From NCBI RefSeq assembly GCF_014640635.1, contig NZ_BMHI01000001.1:248001-312000 (forward strand): a stretch of 64,000 bases of DNA, given 5' to 3'. This document shows positions 49,745 to 58,674 of this stretch, piece after piece. The translations under genes were made by a program, and so were the position numbers. The DNA comes from Flexivirga endophytica (lineage in GTDB: Bacteria > Actinomycetota > Actinomycetes > Actinomycetales > Dermatophilaceae). Position 1 is the first letter of the stretch. Every line of letters begins with the position of its first letter. Under the pieces are notes generated by a model. It made no database searches, had not been told where the DNA came from, and worked only from the letters and a program-made list of their open reading frames with translations.

Positions 49745-51172
49745 ATGCCACGTGTTGCGCCACCGACCACCTTGCACCTCCCGAAGCAGGATCTCCGGAC
49801 CGCGGAGACCGTCGCGGCCCGGTTGGTGCGGATGATCGGCGCCGGTCGCCTCGCTCCCGGGGACCGACTTCCGTCCACGCGGGCCCTGGCACAGGCCTCG
49901 GGCGTTCCGAGGTCCCGGATCGTTGCGGCATACGAGTTACTGGGCGCGGGAGGGTTCGTGCGCATCAAGGCGGGATCCGGCGCGGTCGTCGCGGCGGACG
50001 CCGCGGCGGCCGAGAGCGCCGCGGGCGCGCCGCGCCGATCCACCGGCACCTCGACGGTGAAGCGGACGGCGGCAGGTGGGCAGCGGCCGCGGTTCAACCT
50101 GATGCCCGGTGCACCCGACACGTCCCTGATCGACCGGCGCGACTGGCGGCGTGCCTGGCGGGTCGCGAGTCGTGAGGTGCCGGAGGTCGACAGGTACCGC
50201 CCGAACGAGCACCCTGAACTCGTGACTGCCCTGCGGCACCATCTCCGGCAGGTTCGAGGCGTCGTCGCCGACGAGGCAGACATCGTGGTCTTCCCGGGTG
50301 TCACCGCCGCGCTCACGGCAGTCCTGGATGCGATGGCGGGCGCGATGCCTCTGACCCGGGCGGCCATGGAGGACCCGGGTTACAGCTGGGCCCGAGCACC
50401 GTTGCAGGACAGTGGTGTCGACCTCGAGCTGATCGAGGTCGACGATCAGGGACTGCGCGTCGAGTTGCTGCGACCCACGCATCAACTCGTCTACGTCACG
50501 CCGGCACATCAGTATCCGCTCGGTGCCCGGATGCCCGTCGGTCGTCGGCACGATCTGCTGCAGTGGGCGCGGGAACACCAAGCGATCGTGATCGAGGACG
50601 ACTTCGACGGCGAGTTCCGCCACGACGCCGCACCGCTCGGGCCGTTACGAGCCATGACGGGCGCCGACGAGTCCGTGGTTTACATCGGGACAGCGTCCAA
50701 GACGCTGACTCCTCAGCTGCGGCTCGCGTGGGCCGTGCTCCCGCCGCAGCTGAGCGCAGCGGTCCGTGACGCCGCGCGTCGGCGACGCAGCGACTCATGC
50801 GGCGTGACCGCCCGCGCGCTGGCGAGTTTCATCGAATCCGGTGCGATGGCAAGGCATTTGGCCCGCACACAGCGGACGTATGCCGCTCGCCGGCGTCGTC
50901 TGGTGGCCGCGCTGGAGGAGCAACTGCCGCAGTTGCGGATCAGTGGCGCAGACAGCGGGATGCACCTGGCCGCGCGCTGGAATGACGGACCGGTGGACAC
51001 CGATGTCGTCGCGGGGCTGGGCCGGCGGGGTCTGATGACGTCCGCGCTGTCGACATACGGGATACGGCACCGACCCAACGGGCTGTTGCTGGGATACGCG
51101 CAGTTGCCGGAGACGGCGGCCGCCGCAGCGGTCGGCGAGATCTCCCGCGTGCTCGGGCAGAGCGGCGGTTAG
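49745..51172 (+). CDS. MocR/PdxR-type regulator (GntR wHTH fused to aminotransferase domain)
   Basis: 475 aa. Residues ~10-75 are a GntR winged helix (RMIGAGRLAPGDRLPSTRAL, SGVPRSRIVAAYELL). From ~130 to the end is a fold-type I aminotransferase domain with VYVTPAHQYPLGARMPVGRR, IVIEDDFDGEFR and the PLP Lys in YIGTASKTLTPQLRLAWAV. Such proteins sense PLP or amino-acid adducts and control vitamin B6, GABA or taurine genes; no pdx gene is adjacent. The divergent GNAT gene is the obvious candidate target. Confidence 0.92.
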   Translation: MPRVAPPTTLHLPKQDLRTAETVAARLVRMIGAGRLAPGDRLPSTRALAQASGVPRSRIVAAYELLGAGGFVRIKAGSGAVVAADAAAAESAAGAPRRSTGTSTVKRTAAGGQRPRFNLMPGAPDTSLIDRRDWRRAWRVASREVPEVDRYRPNEHPELVTALRHHLRQVRGVVADEADIVVFPGVTAALTAVLDAMAGAMPLTRAAMEDPGYSWARAPLQDSGVDLELIEVDDQGLRVELLRPTHQLVYVTPAHQYPLGARMPVGRRHDLLQWAREHQAIVIEDDFDGEFRHDAAPLGPLRAMTGADESVVYIGTASKTLTPQLRLAWAVLPPQLSAAVRDAARRRRSDSCGVTARALASFIESGAMARHLARTQRTYAARRRRLVAALEEQLPQLRISGADSGMHLAARWNDGPVDTDVVAGLGRRGLMTSALSTYGIRHRPNGLLLGYAQLPETAAAAAVGEISRVLGQSGG

Positions 51173-51176
51173 TGGA

Positions 51177-52496
51177 TCACTTCGCGGTGGCGGTCGCCGT
51201 CGAATCGACCTGGGGTGCCGGCTCACTGCCGGTCGGAGCGCCCGAAGCCGGCGCCTTCTTGCTGTCGTCGAACACGAGCATGCTGCCGCCGTAGCACGCG
51301 ACCCAGACCTGATGCGTGACGTCGTCATAAGTGATGCCGATGGGGGAAGCGTCGGTCGGCACCTGCTGGACGACCTTCATGTCGGCAGTGGTGATCTTGC
51401 TCGCGGACTTGCCGAAGTAGTTGACGACATACAGCGCCGTGCCGTCCTGCGACATCGTCATGCTGCGTGGTTCCGGTCCCGAAACCACTTCGGCGACAAC
51501 CTTGTCCGTGGCTGTGTCGATCTTGTAGACGCGGTTGGTGCCGCTCGCGGCCAGGTAGAGCGTCTTGCTGTCCGGTGACAGCACGAGGTGCCGGGGGCGG
51601 TTGACGTCCATGATCACGTGGTGCTCGCCGGTCTCCATGTTGACCCGGAAGACCTTGTTGCCGTACATCGCCGCGACGTATGCCGTCTTGTTGTCGGGCA
51701 TGATCACGATGCCGCGCGGCTGCGCAGCCAGCTTGATCACCTTGGTCTGCTTGGCGGTCGCCCGGTCGATGATGCTGATGGTGAAGTCACACCAGTTGCT
51801 GATCACGACCTTCTTCTGGTCGGGGGTGATCGCGACGAATTTCGGCACCGCGCCGACTTCGATCGCCTGGTCCCAAGCCATCGTCCTGGCGTTGAAGCGG
51901 TAGACGAAGCCGTTGTCGAAGCCGCTCTTGGGAGAGCACTCATCCTTGGCGAACCCCTTGAATCCGGGGCCACTCATCACATAGTTGGAGACGTAGGCGT
52001 ACTTGGCGTCCTTGGTCCAGGCTGCCTCCACCGGGCCGCCCTGGGCGACGCCCTTGTGCTTGGTGAAACCGAACTTCGACAGGTCGAGGGAGTCCGGCAG
52101 TCGCTTGACGAGCTTGTGGCTGGTGCTGTCGTAGACGGTGATCGAGTGGCTGTAGATCATGTTGTTGGCCAACACCAGGCCGTGCCCGCTCGCGTCGACC
52201 GACTTCGGGGTGATGCCGCCGGTGAATCGGTCGATCTGTCGCAACCGGGTGGCCGAGGACGCCATGCGCTGAGTCACCTCAGGCGTCGGCGACTGATGAC
52301 TCCGTGTGGTCTTCCCGCCGATCGGGTGCACGGTTGTCGCCCGGCCCTCCGCCTGGGCATCACCCGGTCGGAATGTCTCCCACAGTGCGATCACCGAGAC
52401 TGTGAGCACCATGCACATGCACGCCGCGAGTGCGAATGCGATCCGCCTGCGGCGCACGAATACCTGGTCCTGGCGCCAACGGGTTCGTTCCCCCAT
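51177..52496 (-). CDS. Membrane-anchored YncE/YVTN-type beta-propeller protein
   Basis: 439 aa. A cytoplasmic Arg-rich start is followed by one transmembrane helix (IAFALAACMCMVLTVSVIAL, residues ~20-40); the rest is extracytoplasmic. Repeated blades with YVTN-like motifs: DAKYAYVSNYVMSGPGFKGF, PDNKTAYVAAMYGNKVFRV, PDSKTLYLAASGTNRVYKID, QDGTALYVVNYFGKSASKI, HQVWVACYGGSMLVF. About seven blades. The C-terminal tail is Ala/Pro/Thr-rich. Role unknown; possibly a ligand- or cell-wall-binding platform. Confidence 0.85.
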   Translation of the reverse strand: MGERTRWRQDQVFVRRRRIAFALAACMCMVLTVSVIALWETFRPGDAQAEGRATTVHPIGGKTTRSHQSPTPEVTQRMASSATRLRQIDRFTGGITPKSVDASGHGLVLANNMIYSHSITVYDSTSHKLVKRLPDSLDLSKFGFTKHKGVAQGGPVEAAWTKDAKYAYVSNYVMSGPGFKGFAKDECSPKSGFDNGFVYRFNARTMAWDQAIEVGAVPKFVAITPDQKKVVISNWCDFTISIIDRATAKQTKVIKLAAQPRGIVIMPDNKTAYVAAMYGNKVFRVNMETGEHHVIMDVNRPRHLVLSPDSKTLYLAASGTNRVYKIDTATDKVVAEVVSGPEPRSMTMSQDGTALYVVNYFGKSASKITTADMKVVQQVPTDASPIGITYDDVTHQVWVACYGGSMLVFDDSKKAPASGAPTGSEPAPQVDSTATATAK

Positions 52497-52562
52497 TCCA
52501 CGAGGGTAGGCCGCACGGCCCGCGAACGCGCGGATGTCTCGCCCGGCGAGCCGAAATCGGCC

Positions 52563-53339
52563 TCAGGCCGCAGGCTTGCGACCCTCCAGCCAGAAGCGCT
52601 TGCGGGTGGCGCGGAAGGGTTGCCCGGAGATCGGGCCCCGTTGATGCAGGTGGAGCAACTCGTCGGCATACCGCTCGACGGTGAAGTCCTCGGGCACGTC
52701 CCACGGCACGAGTTGCACGTATGCGACGAGCGCCGCGATGTCGGCGAAGACGTAGTGCCCGACCGACTCCGCGCCGTCGACGACGTCGAAGCCGGCATCG
52801 GCCAGGCCCGCCCGGAACCGGTCGTAGGTGACTTCGGGCGCGCTGGGTGACATGCCGAACGCGCTTCGTACTTCACCGAGTTCGTCCCCGCCGACCTGCT
52901 GGGTGACGAAGACACCACCGGGGGAGAGGATCCGCCATACGTCGGCGGGTTCGTAGGCCTCGTGCCGGTTGAGGACCAAGTCGAAACTGCCGGCCGCGAA
53001 CGGCAGGTGGCTGCCGTGCTCGTCGGGGTCCGACCCCACCACACCCACGTCGTATGGCGCCAGCCCGCGCCGGGCGACGCCCAGATTGGGCAGCCAGCCC
53101 TCCGATGCGACCGTGTGCGCGGGCAGGACGTCGGCGAAGCGGGCCAGGAACTCCCCACCGGCGGTGCCCATGTCGAGCACGCGCGTGGCGGAGGCGAGCG
53201 CGGTGCGCCATACAGCGGCCAGATCCCAGGGCTCGCTGCTCTCGGACATCCGGCCGTCGAGCGAGCTGAAGTCCCAGCCCTCGGGCTGGGCCCGCTCCTC
53301 GGCGGCCCAGGCGGCCAGCAGCTCTGCGTCGCTGTTCAT
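52563..53339 (-). CDS. Class I SAM-dependent methyltransferase
   Basis: 258 aa. Motif I VLDMGTAGGEFLARFADV, motif II VASEGWLPNLGVARRGL, acidic DPDEHGSHLPFAAGSFDLVL (motif IV region), then WRILSPGGVFVTQQVGGDEL. The C-terminal domain (HQRGPISGQPFRATRKRFWL) is typical of a family of actinobacterial methyltransferases without assigned substrate. 7 bp upstream (in the direction of transcription, downstream) lies tesB, so the two may share a transcript. Confidence 0.85.
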   Translation of the reverse strand: MNSDAELLAAWAAEERAQPEGWDFSSLDGRMSESSEPWDLAAVWRTALASATRVLDMGTAGGEFLARFADVLPAHTVASEGWLPNLGVARRGLAPYDVGVVGSDPDEHGSHLPFAAGSFDLVLNRHEAYEPADVWRILSPGGVFVTQQVGGDELGEVRSAFGMSPSAPEVTYDRFRAGLADAGFDVVDGAESVGHYVFADIAALVAYVQLVPWDVPEDFTVERYADELLHLHQRGPISGQPFRATRKRFWLEGRKPAA

Positions 53340-53346
53340 CGTCCGG

Positions 53347-54303
53347 TCACTCCTTGACCCGGACCATGCCCTCCTGCGCCACCGAGCAGATCAGTTTGCC
53401 GTCCAGCGAGAAGATCTTGCCGAGACCCAGGCCGCGCCCACCGGATGCCGACGGCGACTCCTGCTCGTAGAGCACCCAGTCGTCGATCCGACCCGGGCGG
53501 TGGAACCACATGGCGTGGTCCAGGCTCGCCGGACGCAGCCGAGGATCGGCCCAGACCAGGCCATGGCGGCGCAGCACCGACTCCAGCAACGAGTAGTCGG
53601 AGGCGTAGGCCAGCACCGCCGCGTGCAGCAACGGGTCGTCCGGCAGCGAGTCGACGGCCTTCATCCAGACGTTCTGGTGTGCGGCGTGCTGGCGCCCGGG
53701 CACCAGGTAGATCGCGCCCTCGACGGTGCGCACGTCGAGCGCGCGACGCTTCCAATGCTCGACCGCCGGGTGGTCGATGCCTTCGAGTTCCTCGGCGGTC
53801 GTGCGCACCCGATCCGGGTCGGGTACCGAGGGCATCGCCGCCTGGTGGTCCAGCCCTTCGGCCGGCTCCTGGAAGGAGAGTGTCGCCGACAGCAGCGTCT
53901 TGCCGTACTGCATCGCGTAGACGCGTCGGACCGAGAAGGAATTGCCGTCGCGCAGGTTCTCCACCCCGAACTCGATCGGGTGCGTCGAGTCGCCAGGCCG
54001 GATGAAGTAGGCGTGCAGCGAGTGGATGGGGCGGGTGGTGAACCCTGCATCGGCCACGGTCCGGCCGGCCGCGATGACGCTCTGCGCCAGCACCTGGCCG
54101 CCGAAGGCGCGCCCGTGGGGCGTCACCTGGCTGCGTCCGGAGAAGAGTTGCAACGAGCGCTCGCTCAGGTCCATCTCGGGCGCGCCGTCCGGGGCGGTGA
54201 TGACCGAGTTGGAACGCGCTTCGCCCACCGACCGCAGGTCGAGGGCGTCGAGCAGGTCCTCGACGGGCGGCAGCTGAGGGGTCGTGGTGTCGTCGGAGGT
54301 CAC
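53347..54303 (-). CDS. tesB: Acyl-CoA thioesterase II
   Basis: 318 aa from GTG 54303. Double hot-dog fold: GRSQVTPHGRAFGGQVLAQS, SLHAYFIRPGDSTHPIEFGV, GNSFSVRRVYAMQYGKTL (the TesB RxVxAxQ block), SDYSLLESVLRR, ASLDHAMWFHRPGRIDDWVL. Catalytic Asp in SLDHAMWFH and the Gln/Thr partners are present. Hydrolyses medium/long acyl-CoAs. Divergent from a single hot-dog thioesterase (starts 37 bp apart) and upstream of the methyltransferase gene. Confidence 0.95.
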   Translation of the reverse strand: MTSDDTTTPQLPPVEDLLDALDLRSVGEARSNSVITAPDGAPEMDLSERSLQLFSGRSQVTPHGRAFGGQVLAQSVIAAGRTVADAGFTTRPIHSLHAYFIRPGDSTHPIEFGVENLRDGNSFSVRRVYAMQYGKTLLSATLSFQEPAEGLDHQAAMPSVPDPDRVRTTAEELEGIDHPAVEHWKRRALDVRTVEGAIYLVPGRQHAAHQNVWMKAVDSLPDDPLLHAAVLAYASDYSLLESVLRRHGLVWADPRLRPASLDHAMWFHRPGRIDDWVLYEQESPSASGGRGLGLGKIFSLDGKLICSVAQEGMVRVKE

Positions 54304-54340
54304 CGGGGGAGCGTATCGATCCACCTGGGACGATGTCGGC

Positions 54341-54811
54341 ATGGCTGCCCGTCCTCGCCCCTATTACGTCGATGTCCCACTTCGCTGGTCCGACATGGAC
54401 GCGCTCGGTCACGTCAACAACGTGCAGTTCCTCCGGCTGCTGGAGGAAGCGCGCGTGATCGCCTTCGCGCAGTGGTTCTCCGGCGTCGAGACGGGTCCCG
54501 ACGGCCGTCCGCCGCTGCTGATCGCACGCGCCGAGGTCGAATACCTGCGCCAGTTGCACTGGCGTAAGGAGCCGATCGTGGTCGCGGTGTGGGTGTCCCA
54601 GCTGGCGGGTGCGTCGTTCGACACCAGTTACGAGGTGCGCTCCTCACGGGAAGACGATGCCGACGTCTACGCCGTCGGTGAGACGACCCAGGTGGTCTTC
54701 GACATGGAGACCCAACGCCCGGTGCGCATCGCCGACGAGCATCGCCCGTTGCTGCAGGCGCACGCGGGCCCGCCGGTGCAGATGCGGCGCCGCCCGAAGG
54801 GGCGAGCGTGA
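54341..54811 (+). CDS. Acyl-CoA thioesterase, 4-hydroxybenzoyl-CoA thioesterase-like
   Basis: 156 aa from ATG 54341. Single hot-dog domain: VDVPLRWSDMDALGHVNNVQ with catalytic Asp in W-S-D-M-D, FLRLLEEARVIAF, IARAEVEYLRQLHWRKEPIV, AVGETTQVVFDMETQRPVRI. Substrate likely an acyl- or aryl-CoA. Divergent from tesB, and overlaps the next gene by 4 bp (GTGA). Confidence 0.92.
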   Translation: MAARPRPYYVDVPLRWSDMDALGHVNNVQFLRLLEEARVIAFAQWFSGVETGPDGRPPLLIARAEVEYLRQLHWRKEPIVVAVWVSQLAGASFDTSYEVRSSREDDADVYAVGETTQVVFDMETQRPVRIADEHRPLLQAHAGPPVQMRRRPKGRA

Positions 54812-55440
54812 TCCTGCGGCTGGCGGACGCGGAGAGCCGTGCGGATCTGGTCACGTATGTCGGCCGTGCACGCCAGCTCGACGACAGCGGTGCGATGCGG
54901 CTGCAGGCGATGGGCGGCGTGCTCGCGGCCTGGGTCGGCGTGCTGTCCGGCCAGGGGCTGACGCGCGCCGGCACAACCCTCGGATTGCGGGCACTGCCGC
55001 TGGCGGAGCCCGCTCAGCTCGACGTGGTCGTCCCACTCGCCGGACTGTCCGATCGGTTCGCGCGCGAGCCGCAGGGCACCGAGCTGCCGGTGCCGCCGAC
55101 AGAGGTACGGGCCGACTGGGCAGCGGTGTCACCGCCGCAAGGGGGCTGGCAGCGGGTCGGCGAAATTCCCGTCCAGGCGCTGAATGACGTTGCGGCCCAA
55201 GGGATCGCCGAGATCGCGGCAGGTGCGCCGGAGGGGTCCGGTGCGCATGCGGTTGACGCGTTGCGGCGGGCGGTCTGGTCGCGGCCGATGCCCACCGCGG
55301 GTGACGTGGAGGGTATGCCGGCAGCGGTCGCCTTCGCGTCATACGCGCTGGGTTTCGCGGTCGGCCCCACTGCCCAGGTGTATGCCGCCGGCCACTGGCA
55401 TCGCGTCACCACGCCTGCCGGGCACGTGCTCGTCCGCTAG
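54808..55440 (+). CDS. Conserved hypothetical protein (210 aa)
   Basis: GTG start overlapping the thioesterase stop, so co-translated. Ala/Val-rich, no signal peptide or clear membrane helix, but several hydrophobic stretches (GGVLAAWVGVLSGQGL; AAVAFASYALGFAVGPTAQV). Recognisable blocks RLADAESRADLVTYVGRARQ and GTTLGLRALPLAEPAQLDVV. Not assigned to a known function. The gene stops exactly where a REP-like repeat begins. Confidence 0.75.
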   Translation: MILRLADAESRADLVTYVGRARQLDDSGAMRLQAMGGVLAAWVGVLSGQGLTRAGTTLGLRALPLAEPAQLDVVVPLAGLSDRFAREPQGTELPVPPTEVRADWAAVSPPQGGWQRVGEIPVQALNDVAAQGIAEIAAGAPEGSGAHAVDALRRAVWSRPMPTAGDVEGMPAAVAFASYALGFAVGPTAQVYAAGHWHRVTTPAGHVLVR

Positions 55441-55473
55441 GTCTCGATAGGCTCCTTCGTCGCTACTCGACCG
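55441..55473. repeat. REP-like repeat forming the 3' end of the GH13 gene
   Basis: GTCTCGATAGGCTCCTTCGT...CTACTCGACC, a palindrome-type element common between actinobacterial genes. It directly follows the 210-aa gene stop and includes the TAG stop codon (55465-55463, minus strand) of the glucosidase. Confidence 0.7.
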
Positions 55474-57274
55474 GCATGGCCAGCCACACCGCGGTGTCGG
55501 TGTGGACCTCGAGACGCTCATCTCGATACGCCGCTCGTTCCTCGCCGGCTACTCGATACGACGCGTCCCTGACTCGCCTTCGTGACGCTCGCTCGTCCCT
55601 CACGAGCTCCTCAGGACGAGCTCGGCCACCCAATGTTGGGGAGCTGGTCACGAGAACCTCACTGCTGGAAGGCAATTCGACCGGGTCCAGACCGAGGTTG
55701 AGGATCACCCGCACCGTGGAGGCACCGCTGGTGACGTCGTAGGCGACGACATCCGCACCGAGGTCGACCTGGGTCGCGGAGCCCTCACCGAGCCGCAACT
55801 CCCGGCGCAACCGCAGCAGCGTGCGGTAGAGCTCCAGTGTGGACCCCGACACGCCGTCCTGCTGGTCGACAGCTAGGGCGCCATACGACTCCGGTTGCGG
55901 TAGCCACGGGTGACCGCCCGGTCCGAATCCGTAGGAAGTGGAGTCCTTCTCCCAGGGCATCGGGATGCGGCAACCGTCGCGCCCGGCTTCCCGGTGGCCG
56001 GTGCGCTGGTAGGTCGGGTCCTGGCGCACCTCGTCGGGCAGGGTCGTGTGCTCGGGGAGGCCAAGCTCCTCGCCGTAGTAGACGTAGGCGCCGCCGGGCA
56101 GTGCGAGCATCAGTGTCGTGGCAGCTCGAGCACGTCGCAGCCCGCGCTCGGCGTCCGGTTGCGGATCGGTCGCGAAGATCCCGTTGGGGCGGGGCTGGCC
56201 GACCGGCAGCGCCAGCCGGGTCGCGTGCCGCACGACGTCGTGGTTGGACAGCACCCAGGTTGTGGGCGCGCCGACCTGGTCGTTCGCCCGGTAGGACCGC
56301 GCGATGGCCTCGGTGAGGTCGGCCGCTCGCCACGGGGTGATCAGGAAGTCGAAGTTGAAAGCCTGCTGGAACTCGTCCGGGCGCACGTAGTGGGCGAGGC
56401 GCTCCGGCGGCTCGACCCAGGCCTCCGCGCACATCGCGCGTTCGCCGGGGTAGGAGTCCAGCACCTTACGCCAGCCGCGGTAGATCTCGTGGACACCGTC
56501 CTGGTCCCACATCGGTGGAGGTGTGTGGTCCTCGGTCATGTCGAGCATGTTCATCGGCCCGTCCCAGTCCGGTAGCCCCGGAGCCTTCACCAGGCCGTGC
56601 GCGACATCGACCCGGTAACCGTCGACGCCGCGGTCCAGCCAGAAGCGCAGGATGTCCTCGAATTCGCTTCGTACGACGGGGTTTTCCCAATTGAGGTCGG
56701 GCTGCTTGCGGTCGAAGAGGTGCAGATACCACTGACCGGGTGCGCCGTCGGACCCGGTGATGCGGGTCCACGCGTCACCGCCGAAGACGCTCTGCCAGTC
56801 GTTCGGCGGCTGCTCACCGGCCGCGCCGCGACCGTCCCGGAAGACGTACCGCTCGCGTTCCGGGGAGCCCGGCGCCGCGGCCAGCGCGGCCCGGAACCAC
56901 GCGTGCTCGTCGGAGGTGTGGTTCGGCACGAGATCGACAATGACCCGCAGCTCGTTGTCGTGTGCGACACGCACCAGTTCGTCGGCGTCGGCGAGGGTGC
57001 CGAAGAGAGGGTCGATGTTGCGGTAGTCCGCGACGTCATACCCGGCGTCCGCCTGCGGCGAGGTGTAGAAGGGCGACAGCCAGACCGCGTCCACCCCGAG
57101 CGCCCGTAGGTAGGGCAATCGAGCGGTGATCCCCGGCAGGTCGCCGACGCCGTTGCCGTCGGCATCGGCCCAGGAACGCGGGTAGATCTGGTAGATCACT
57201 GCGCTGCGCCACCACTCGCCGTCTGGGTGGGCGGCGTGTACGAGGTGCTGGGAAGGCGTGGTCGGAACGGTCAC
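55463..57274 (-). CDS. GH13 alpha-glucosidase / oligo-1,6-glucosidase-type enzyme with repeat-derived insertion
   Basis: 603 aa. Hydrolyses alpha-1,4/1,6 glucosides in the cytoplasm (no signal peptide). (beta/alpha)8 barrel with conserved regions: VDLVPNHTSDEHAWFR, nucleophile Asp in GYRVDVAHGLVK, acid/base Glu in AMCAEAWVEPPERL, and third Asp in WVLSNHDVVRH; the C-terminal beta domain includes VRVILNLGLDPVELPSSSEV. Between ~550 and 590 an Arg/Glu-rich stretch (EELVRDERASRRRVRDASYR) comes from an inserted REP-like DNA element and interrupts the last beta strands. It probably tolerates this. malQ nearby suggests maltodextrin use. Confidence 0.92.
   Translation of the reverse strand: MTVPTTPSQHLVHAAHPDGEWWRSAVIYQIYPRSWADADGNGVGDLPGITARLPYLRALGVDAVWLSPFYTSPQADAGYDVADYRNIDPLFGTLADADELVRVAHDNELRVIVDLVPNHTSDEHAWFRAALAAAPGSPERERYVFRDGRGAAGEQPPNDWQSVFGGDAWTRITGSDGAPGQWYLHLFDRKQPDLNWENPVVRSEFEDILRFWLDRGVDGYRVDVAHGLVKAPGLPDWDGPMNMLDMTEDHTPPPMWDQDGVHEIYRGWRKVLDSYPGERAMCAEAWVEPPERLAHYVRPDEFQQAFNFDFLITPWRAADLTEAIARSYRANDQVGAPTTWVLSNHDVVRHATRLALPVGQPRPNGIFATDPQPDAERGLRRARAATTLMLALPGGAYVYYGEELGLPEHTTLPDEVRQDPTYQRTGHREAGRDGCRIPMPWEKDSTSYGFGPGGHPWLPQPESYGALAVDQQDGVSGSTLELYRTLLRLRRELRLGEGSATQVDLGADVVAYDVTSGASTVRVILNLGLDPVELPSSSEVLVTSSPTLGGRARPEELVRDERASRRRVRDASYRVAGEERAAYRDERLEVHTDTAVWLAMPVE
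55510..55625. repeat. REP-like repeat inserted in the glucosidase coding sequence
   Basis: TCTCGATACGCCGCTCGTTC...GGCTACTCGATACGA is followed by a second motif CTCGCCTTCGTGACGCTCGC...CACGAGCTCCTCAGGACGAG. This is the same type of element as at 55441. On the minus strand it is translated in frame as an Arg/Glu-rich block of about 38 residues before the final RLEVHTDTAVWLAMPVE. Confidence 0.65.
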
Positions 57275-57322
57275 CCGGTCAAGTGTGACGACCGATGGCC
57301 GATCTCGAAAATCGAGCCGAGG

Positions 57323-57697
57323 TCACTCGTCCCAGCTGTTGACCATCGAATACGCGGCGCGGGTGAGGTAGTCGCGCAGCATGGCGTCGTGGGTGGCGTC
57401 GAGCTCGAGCGTGTCGACGGCGTTCAGCATGTGCAGCAACCAGCGGTCGCGCTGGGCGGGGGTGACGGCATACGGGACGTGCCGCATCCGCAGCCGTGGG
57501 TGGCCGCGCTGCTCGCTGTAGGTCGTCGGGCCGCCCCAGTACTGCTCGAGGAACATCCGCAGCCGGTCCTCGGCGGGACCGAGATCGTCCTCGGGGTAGA
57601 TCGCCTTGAGCGGCTCGTCCTTGGCCACGCCGAGGTAGAACTCGTGCACCAGCTTCCGAAACGTCTCGTGCCCGCCGACCTCGTCGTAAAAACTCAC
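57323..57697 (-). CDS. glbO: Group II truncated haemoglobin
   Basis: 124 aa 2-on-2 globin. B10 Tyr in [21 protein letters not shown]7 region [18 protein letters not shown], proximal F8 His in [18 protein letters not shown], and G8 Trp in DRWLLHML. The TrHbO type is common in actinobacteria and binds O2 or detoxifies NO and peroxide. Alone between the glucosidase and MscS genes, 12 bp downstream of the latter's stop, so it could be co-transcribed with mscS. Confidence 0.95.
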   Translation of the reverse strand: MSFYDEVGGHETFRKLVHEFYLGVAKDEPLKAIYPEDDLGPAEDRLRMFLEQYWGGPTTYSEQRGHPRLRMRHVPYAVTPAQRDRWLLHMLNAVDTLELDATHDAMLRDYLTRAAYSMVNSWDE

Positions 57698-57709
57698 GTC
57701 CAGATCCTC

Positions 57710-58615
57710 TCAGGTGCCGATCGAGGGCCCGTATGGCGGCAGGTGCGGCCCACGCACGCCGGCCTCGTCGAGGGCCATCTTGGCGCGCTCACGGATCTCC
57801 CGGGCGACGCCGTACTGCTCGTTCGGCACGCAGGTGGCGATGATGCGCAGCGTGACCGACCCGCTGCTCATCTCCTGCACACCGGCGACCATCGGCTCCT
57901 CCAGCAGCCGCTCCTTCCAGGGGGACTCATCGTCCACCTCGGCGGCGACCCGACGCAGGACCTGCAGCGCCTTCTCGACCGACTGGTCGACGCCGATCGG
58001 TATGTCGACGAAGGTCGTGGCGTAGCCCTGTGACTTGTTGCCGATGCGCAGGATCTCGCCGTTGCGGATGTACCAGACCACACCCTCGAAGTCGCGGATG
58101 CGGGTGACCCGCAGCGTCACCTCCTCGACGGTGCCGATGGTTCCGCCGGTGTCGACGACGTCACCGACGCCGTACTGGTCCTCCATGATCATGAAGATGC
58201 CGGACAGGAAGTCCTTGACCAGGCTCTGCGCACCGAAACCGAGTGCGACGCCACCGACCCCGGCGGAGGCCAGCAGGGGCGCGAGCGGCACGCCGAGCCG
58301 CGCCATCACGGTGAGCGCGGCGACGCCGAAGATGATGATCGTCGCCACCGAACGCAGCACCGAACCCATCGTGGCGGCGCGCTGCTTGCGGCGCTGGTTG
58401 TCGAGGCCGGCGGCCTGACGCAGCATCCGGCCCGTGCGGCCGGTGCGCTCCGGCCGCGACCGGTTCTCCATGGCGCGGACCGCGCGGTCGATCGCCCGGA
58501 CGACGATCCAGCGCAGCGCGATCGCCCCGACGATGATGCACAGGATCATCAGCGGAGCGCCCACAGCCCACTCGAGGGTCGATTGCTTGTCGGCGGCAGC
58601 AAATCGGAACGGCAT
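57710..58615 (-). CDS. Small-conductance mechanosensitive channel (MscS family)
   Basis: 301 aa from ATG 58615. TM1 (GAPLMILCIIVGAIALRWIV), TM2 (SVATIIIFGVAALTVMARLG), pore helix TM3 ASAGVGGVALGFGAQSLVKD, then the beta domain GDVVDTGGTIGTVEEVTLRV and WYIRNGEILRIGN, and a C-terminal domain. Gates under membrane tension to release solutes during hypo-osmotic shock. Divergent from malQ (59 bp apart), upstream of glbO. Confidence 0.94.
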   Translation of the reverse strand: MPFRFAAADKQSTLEWAVGAPLMILCIIVGAIALRWIVVRAIDRAVRAMENRSRPERTGRTGRMLRQAAGLDNQRRKQRAATMGSVLRSVATIIIFGVAALTVMARLGVPLAPLLASAGVGGVALGFGAQSLVKDFLSGIFMIMEDQYGVGDVVDTGGTIGTVEEVTLRVTRIRDFEGVVWYIRNGEILRIGNKSQGYATTFVDIPIGVDQSVEKALQVLRRVAAEVDDESPWKERLLEEPMVAGVQEMSSGSVTLRIIATCVPNEQYGVAREIRERAKMALDEAGVRGPHLPPYGPSIGT

Positions 58616-58674
58616 GGCCCCACATTGGGGCCAGCCGTCACAGCTTGGCAAATCCCCTCTGACAGACTGCTCCC

